Source: M55B154 sp964486725
GTDB lineage: Bacteria; Spirochaetota; UBA4802; UB4802
Reading direction: 5' to 3'
Assembly: GCA_964486725.1 (NCBI GenBank)
Contig: CAZAOK010000132.1
Span: 1-8,543, forward strand
Length of the DNA: 8,543 nt
The translations under genes and the position numbers were made by a program. Position 1 is the first letter of the stretch. Each line of letters begins with the position of its first letter. Positions 5,788 through 8,543 of the stretch are shown in pieces. A model generated the notes under the pieces. It was not told the origin of the DNA. It searched no databases and was given only the letters and a program-made list of their open reading frames with translations.

Positions 5788-6651
5788 TTGCAATCAGGTG
5801 AATCTGAAAAGATGATGGTGCGTTTCTGGGGTGTGAGGGGGTCTATACCCACGCCTGGAAAAAAGTTCGTGAAATACGGCGGTAACACCTCCTGCATGGA
5901 GGTGCGGTGCGGCAGTACCATCCTGATATTTGACGCGGGAACGGGCATCCGTGAACTTGGACTGGCGCTCAACAAAGAATTCGCCAATACCCCCGTTACC
6001 ATTCACCTGTTTATCGGGCATACCCACTGGGACCATATACAGGGATTTCCATTTTTCGCCCTTGCATACCGGCCCGATGTGACGCTGTACCTCTACGGGG
6101 GGCATAGCGTGTCCACTCTTGAAAAACTGATACTGGGGCAGATGGACCGTGAGTATTTTCCCATAACCCTGCTTGAGATGTCAGCACGCCTGCATTTCGT
6201 GGAAATGAAGCGTACCCCCATCACCATAGACAACATCACCATTCATTATACCTACCTGTTTCACCCCGGCCTTTCCCTGGGATTTCGCGTTGAATACGGG
6301 GGGCGGACATTTGTGTATGCCACTGACAACGAGGTGTTAAACGATCCCGACCTGGGTGAATACAACATGGCAAACCTGGGCAACCTTATACATGATGCCC
6401 ACATGCTGGTAACCGATTGCCAGTATTCAGAAGAAGAATACGACAAAAAGGTTGGGTGGGGACATTCCTCCATACAGCAGGTATCACAGCTTGCCGAAAG
6501 GTTCAGGGTAAAAAGGCTGTATGCCTTTCATCACGACCCCCTGCACACCGACCGGGACGTGGAGAAGATGGTGCGAAAAGCCCGACGCCGGAAAAAAACT
6601 TCCATGAAGATCTACGGCGCCCGGGAAGGCGATACCGTTCGCCTCCTGTAA
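5788..6651 (+). CDS. Metallo-beta-lactamase-fold metal-dependent hydrolase
   Basis: The 287-residue protein is an MBL-fold hydrolase of the RNase Z/PhnP-like branch. It opens with MMVRFWGVRGSIPTPG, followed by the KYGGNTSCMEV and FDAGTGIRELG stretches typical of stand-alone members. The metal motif is HTHWDH: His78, His80, Asp82 and His83. Further ligands are His159 in LFHPGLSLGF, Asp180 in VYATDNE and a late His in AFHHDP (248-249). Phosphodiester hydrolysis is the usual chemistry, but the substrate is unknown. I chose the TTG start at 5788 because GGAGG (5778-5782) is five bases upstream. The frame open from 5743 runs through an intergenic repeat, and an ATG just before VRFWG is also possible. 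A basic tail (KARRRKKTS) may bind nucleic acid. The phosphatase gene follows about 70 bp later. Confidence 0.9.
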   Translation: MQSGESEKMMVRFWGVRGSIPTPGKKFVKYGGNTSCMEVRCGSTILIFDAGTGIRELGLALNKEFANTPVTIHLFIGHTHWDHIQGFPFFALAYRPDVTLYLYGGHSVSTLEKLILGQMDREYFPITLLEMSARLHFVEMKRTPITIDNITIHYTYLFHPGLSLGFRVEYGGRTFVYATDNEVLNDPDLGEYNMANLGNLIHDAHMLVTDCQYSEEEYDKKVGWGHSSIQQVSQLAERFRVKRLYAFHHDPLHTDRDVEKMVRKARRRKKTSMKIYGAREGDTVRLL

Positions 6652-6681
6652 TTGTTTTTTAATTGACCGGAGGGGGGATAG

Positions 6682-6798
6682 TTGGTACAGATTTATGAGA
6701 ATGTAAACCCTGACCATAAGTGTGAATATGAAAACAACCTTGAAAAACCGTTACCTGCTGATGCGCCATGGACAGAGCAGGTCAAATGCCGAGAGTAA
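6682..6798 (+). CDS. Possible small ORF overlapping the phosphatase start
   Basis: A 38-codon frame starts at TTG 6682, eight bases after a strong GGAGG (6669-6673). It overlaps the phosphatase start in another frame and ends at TAA 6796-6798. It opens MVQIYENVNPDHKCEYEN. The phosphatase gene has no good ribosome site of its own, so a translated leader that feeds ribosomes to it would make sense. The TTG start and short length keep confidence low. Confidence 0.25.
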   Translation: MVQIYENVNPDHKCEYENNLEKPLPADAPWTEQVKCRE

Positions 6799-7345
6799 AA
6801 TAATCAGCCTTCCATCTGCCGGGATACACGGGTACGGCCTTACCGATGAGGGGCGACAGCAGGTGCTGCAGTCCATAGATTCGCGTGGTGAGATTGCCCG
6901 TGTGGACATCATATACACCTCTGATTTTCTGAGGGCAAGGCAGACGGCAGAGATCGTTGTTGCCGCAGCCAGCAGGTCGTACATGATCACCACTCCCCTG
7001 CTTCGTGAGAGATTCTTTGGCGACTTCGAGGGCACGGCCCACGCCAATTACGAAAAGATATGGGACCTCGACTGCCGGGAGGAGGACACCTCGTGCTTCA
7101 ACGTGGAGCCCCTGTGGCAGCTGCGTGACCGCACCTTTCAGCTGCTGCGGGGATGTGAAAAACGATATACCGGCAAAAATATACTTTTCGTGTCCCACGG
7201 GGATACCCTGCAGGTGCTGTATGCCACGGCGATCGGATACGAGGTGTCCAGGTTCAGGGATCCTGAAGAATTTTCCAACGCCGAAATTCGTGTGCTGCCA
7301 GAAGAGATAGATGTTCCATCCGCCGGAGATGGCGACGGTGAGTGA
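6722..7345 (+). CDS. Histidine phosphatase family protein (phosphoglycerate-mutase-like)
   Basis: The 207-residue protein belongs to the branch 1 histidine phosphatases, which act through a phosphohistidine intermediate. The motif LMRHGQSRSN gives Arg15, catalytic His16 and Gly17. The second pocket is SDFLRARQTAE (Arg71), followed by Glu96 in LLRERFFGDFEG and His159 in VSHGDTLQ. It is too short for, and lacks the lid features of, a glycolytic mutase, so it is more likely a phosphatase of a small phosphorylated compound. Substrate is not visible. Start is uncertain: GTG 6722 or ATG 6728, neither with a good ribosome site. A TAA at 6704-6706 blocks earlier starts. It overlaps the prenyltransferase-like gene at its 3' end, so the two are probably translated together, and the substrate may be an isoprenoid phosphate (inference). 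Confidence 0.9.
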   Translation: MNMKTTLKNRYLLMRHGQSRSNAESKIISLPSAGIHGYGLTDEGRQQVLQSIDSRGEIARVDIIYTSDFLRARQTAEIVVAAASRSYMITTPLLRERFFGDFEGTAHANYEKIWDLDCREEDTSCFNVEPLWQLRDRTFQLLRGCEKRYTGKNILFVSHGDTLQVLYATAIGYEVSRFRDPEEFSNAEIRVLPEEIDVPSAGDGDGE

Positions 7346-8318
7346 CAGTGACGGGCATTATTTCAACTGGTGTGAAAGCCGGGCCTTCGGCCAGCTTTCC
7401 ATGGCAGACGAGTTACGTGATTTCTACACGCAGTTAAACGGCCAGGTGATGAAACTGGTGCGCACCCTCCCCGAACCACTGCAGACTGATGCCATGATCT
7501 TCATGATGGGCTATTCGGGGCTTGAGATGGGTGAGGGGCTTGATCTTTTTCGCAATTATTACCTTCCATCATGGTCAACGGTGTACTGGATAACCCGTGC
7601 CTCCTCGGCCTCTGTGACGCTTACCGACGAGCAATACCAGCAGCTGCTCTGTGCCCATGCCATGGCCATGCACCTGCACTCACTTGACGATCACCTGGTA
7701 GATGGCGATCTCGCGGTAAGCCACCTTCTGCTTGCCATTCGAAGCCAGGGCTGGCTGCTTATGCGGATGTCCATAGAAGACCTGGTTGCCCATAACCAGG
7801 AGCAGCACGAGATAGCCAGAACCCTAACCGAAGAGTATTACGCCTCTATTGAAGGCGACGATCCCGTTGATACCCTTGAGGAATATTGCGCCCTGTTCAG
7901 GGGACAGATGGCAACCTGGGTGGTGGCGCCGGTACTCACCGCCATGAAAGTGTCAGACAACCAGAAGCTCTGGGTCGACGTGCGCCGGGCTTACCAGTCA
8001 TTCGGCATTGCCTGGCGGCTTTTAGATGATGTGCAGGACGTGAAAGATGACATCGGTGCCGGTACCCGAAGTGCCATGTACCTCGCCCTCGAGGCAGACG
8101 GACGCCACCTGTGGGACCTGGCCTCTACCGACCCCGGGGCCATGAACCGGCTGGTTGAGCGCATGGTGGAAGAGTCTGCGGCAGAACGGGTGCTTGCCCG
8201 GGCGGTAAAAGAGCTTGCATTCGGGGCAGCCCTGGCTGAAGAACACGGCATGGACAGGCTTGCCGGGGAGCTTCAGCTACTGGCAAAGCCTTTGACTGGC
8301 GGGTTGAATGGGGCTTAA
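7311..8318 (+). CDS. Class I isoprenoid enzyme, trans-prenyltransferase-like, divergent
   Basis: The all-helical 335-residue protein carries two Asp-rich, magnesium-binding motifs spaced as in polyprenyl diphosphate synthases: DDHLVD (126-131) within HLHSLDDHLVDGD, and DDVQDVKDD (239-247) within AWRLLDDVQDVKDD. The length also fits that family. It departs from normal synthases by lacking the Arg pair after the first motif and the N-terminal Gly-Lys-Arg-x-Arg-Pro isopentenyl-diphosphate site. The middle has CALFRGQMATWVVAP (193-207) in place of the usual KT motif. A diphosphate-binding enzyme with changed chemistry, such as a cyclase or a condensing enzyme with another acceptor, or a non-chain-elongating homologue, is plausible. 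Start options are ATG 7311 (35 bp overlap with the phosphatase gene) and GTG 7338, with GGAG at 7324-7327 and an 8 bp overlap. The GTG is attractive. Confidence 0.82.
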   Translation: MFHPPEMATVSDSDGHYFNWCESRAFGQLSMADELRDFYTQLNGQVMKLVRTLPEPLQTDAMIFMMGYSGLEMGEGLDLFRNYYLPSWSTVYWITRASSASVTLTDEQYQQLLCAHAMAMHLHSLDDHLVDGDLAVSHLLLAIRSQGWLLMRMSIEDLVAHNQEQHEIARTLTEEYYASIEGDDPVDTLEEYCALFRGQMATWVVAPVLTAMKVSDNQKLWVDVRRAYQSFGIAWRLLDDVQDVKDDIGAGTRSAMYLALEADGRHLWDLASTDPGAMNRLVERMVEESAAERVLARAVKELAFGAALAEEHGMDRLAGELQLLAKPLTGGLNGA

Positions 8319-8347
8319 CGGGTATTTCGGCTTCGCTCAATAACCCT

Positions 8348-8366
8348 CACGGAGGCACCGAGACAC
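8348..8366. repeat. Intergenic 'TCTCTGTG' repeat, second copy, inverted
   Basis: CACGGAGGCACCGAGACAC is the degenerate reverse complement of the core at 5743-5761, with four differences in 19. It follows a weak imperfect stem (8320-8346) that has no T-run after it. The two copies face each other across the three-gene group. Confidence 0.5.
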
Positions 8367-8453
8367 GGGGAAGGGAAAAAAGATGTTGTCGTTTCTGGTA
8401 TAAATAAAATAGGGTCTTTCCGGATTATTGGGAATTGAAAATAATTTTTTTTT

Positions 8454-8466
8454 AACCGCAGATAAA
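8454..8466. repeat. Intergenic 'AACCGCAGATAAA' repeat, second copy
   Basis: This 13-mer is the uninterrupted form of the string that is split by ten bases at 1163-1185. It follows a run of nine T (8445-8453) and precedes the AAGTGAAAAGTGAAAA-like tract at 8474-8490, another simple string common between genes. Confidence 0.45.
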
Positions 8467-8490
8467 TGGAATTAAGTGAAAAGTGAAAAA

Positions 8491-8518
8491 TGTCATTCCC
8501 GCGAAGGCGGGAATCCAG
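8491..8518. repeat. REP-like GC-rich palindrome (CATTCCCGC ... GCGGGAATCCAG)
   Basis: The arms ATTCCCGC (8495-8502) and GCGGGAAT (8507-8514) are exact reverse complements around the loop GAAG. The flanks TGTC and CCAG complete a string that I know from memory as one of the most widely dispersed extragenic palindromes in bacteria. It would form a stable RNA hairpin, with no T-run after it. Confidence 0.75.
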
Positions 8519-8529
8519 GAGTAAACAGC

Positions 8530-8543
8530 ATGCAGTATTATGT
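8530..8543 (+). CDS. Possible gene start at the right edge, perhaps a GIY-YIG protein
   Basis: AGGAG (8517-8521) lies eight bases before ATG 8530, and the frame is open to the window edge, reading MQYY then a partial codon compatible with Val. Small GIY-YIG nuclease-like proteins often begin like this (xYYVYILAS), and I recall them next to palindromes of the type at 8491-8518. Four or five residues cannot prove it, and the AGGAG partly overlaps the repeat's own edge. Confidence 0.3.

Noticed and set aside
6627..6660. GGCGA-TACCGT-TCGCC stem followed by T6 as a terminator after the hydrolase
   Set aside because: The stem is only 5 bp with a mismatch beyond it, lies inside the coding region, and the T-run is about ten bases away.
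8320..8346. Imperfect stem GGGTATT/AATAACCC as a terminator of the last full gene
   Set aside because: It has a bulge, a 12-base loop and no T-run after it. It seems to be part of the intergenic repeat field.
1..8543. CRISPR arrays, tRNA or rRNA genes, transposases, toxin-antitoxin or phage genes
   Set aside because: None was seen. Repeats present are short, degenerate and not regularly spaced, and no mobile-element protein is encoded in full.

Overview
This 8.5 kb window is chromosomal in character. It has ten full-length protein genes, most of recognisable signalling or enzyme families, separated by AT-rich intergenic DNA that carries several small imperfect repeats. No rRNA, tRNA, CRISPR array, transposase or phage gene was seen. 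The organism is a Gram-negative-type, probably motile bacterium, because cheD, an HDOD protein and a lipoprotein signal peptide are present. The Glu/Ala/Lys-rich protein and the otherwise unrecognised genes fit a spirochaete or a deltaproteobacterium-like environmental lineage, but this placement is a guess from style and not from a marker gene.

Layout. Positions 1-270 are non-coding and hold a long near-perfect hairpin (78-125), a candidate promoter and a palindrome. They lead into an acidic repeat-rich protein (271-657, +). A STAS-domain anti-anti-sigma-type protein (658-969, -) ends immediately against it with no gap. After an AT-rich spacer comes a four-gene minus-strand operon, read from right to left: cheD (3467-3946), an HDOD-domain protein (2580-3440), a zinc-ribbon single-pass membrane protein (2121-2549) and a SAM-dependent methyltransferase (1202-2140). 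A promoter with a perfect TTGACA box lies upstream of cheD.

The right half is all on the plus strand. An unrecognised 310-residue protein (4159-5091) overlaps a lipoprotein gene (5081-5614) that starts at TTG. Then come a metallo-beta-lactamase-fold hydrolase (5788-6651), a histidine phosphatase (about 6722-7345) and, overlapping it, a divergent trans-prenyltransferase-like class I isoprenoid enzyme (7311-8318). The last 225 bases hold three kinds of intergenic repeat, including a GC-rich palindrome. The final 14 bases look like the start of another gene, possibly a GIY-YIG family protein.

How the genes may work together (inference): the left half is a small signalling island in which receptor deamidation (CheD), a nucleotide-signalling-associated HDOD domain and a STAS switch lie close together, without the rest of a chemotaxis operon. 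In the right half the phosphatase and the prenyltransferase-like gene are translationally linked. This makes a prenyl-diphosphate synthesis and dephosphorylation pair a testable idea. The unknown protein plus lipoprotein pair and the atypical prenyltransferase are the best candidates for undescribed biology.
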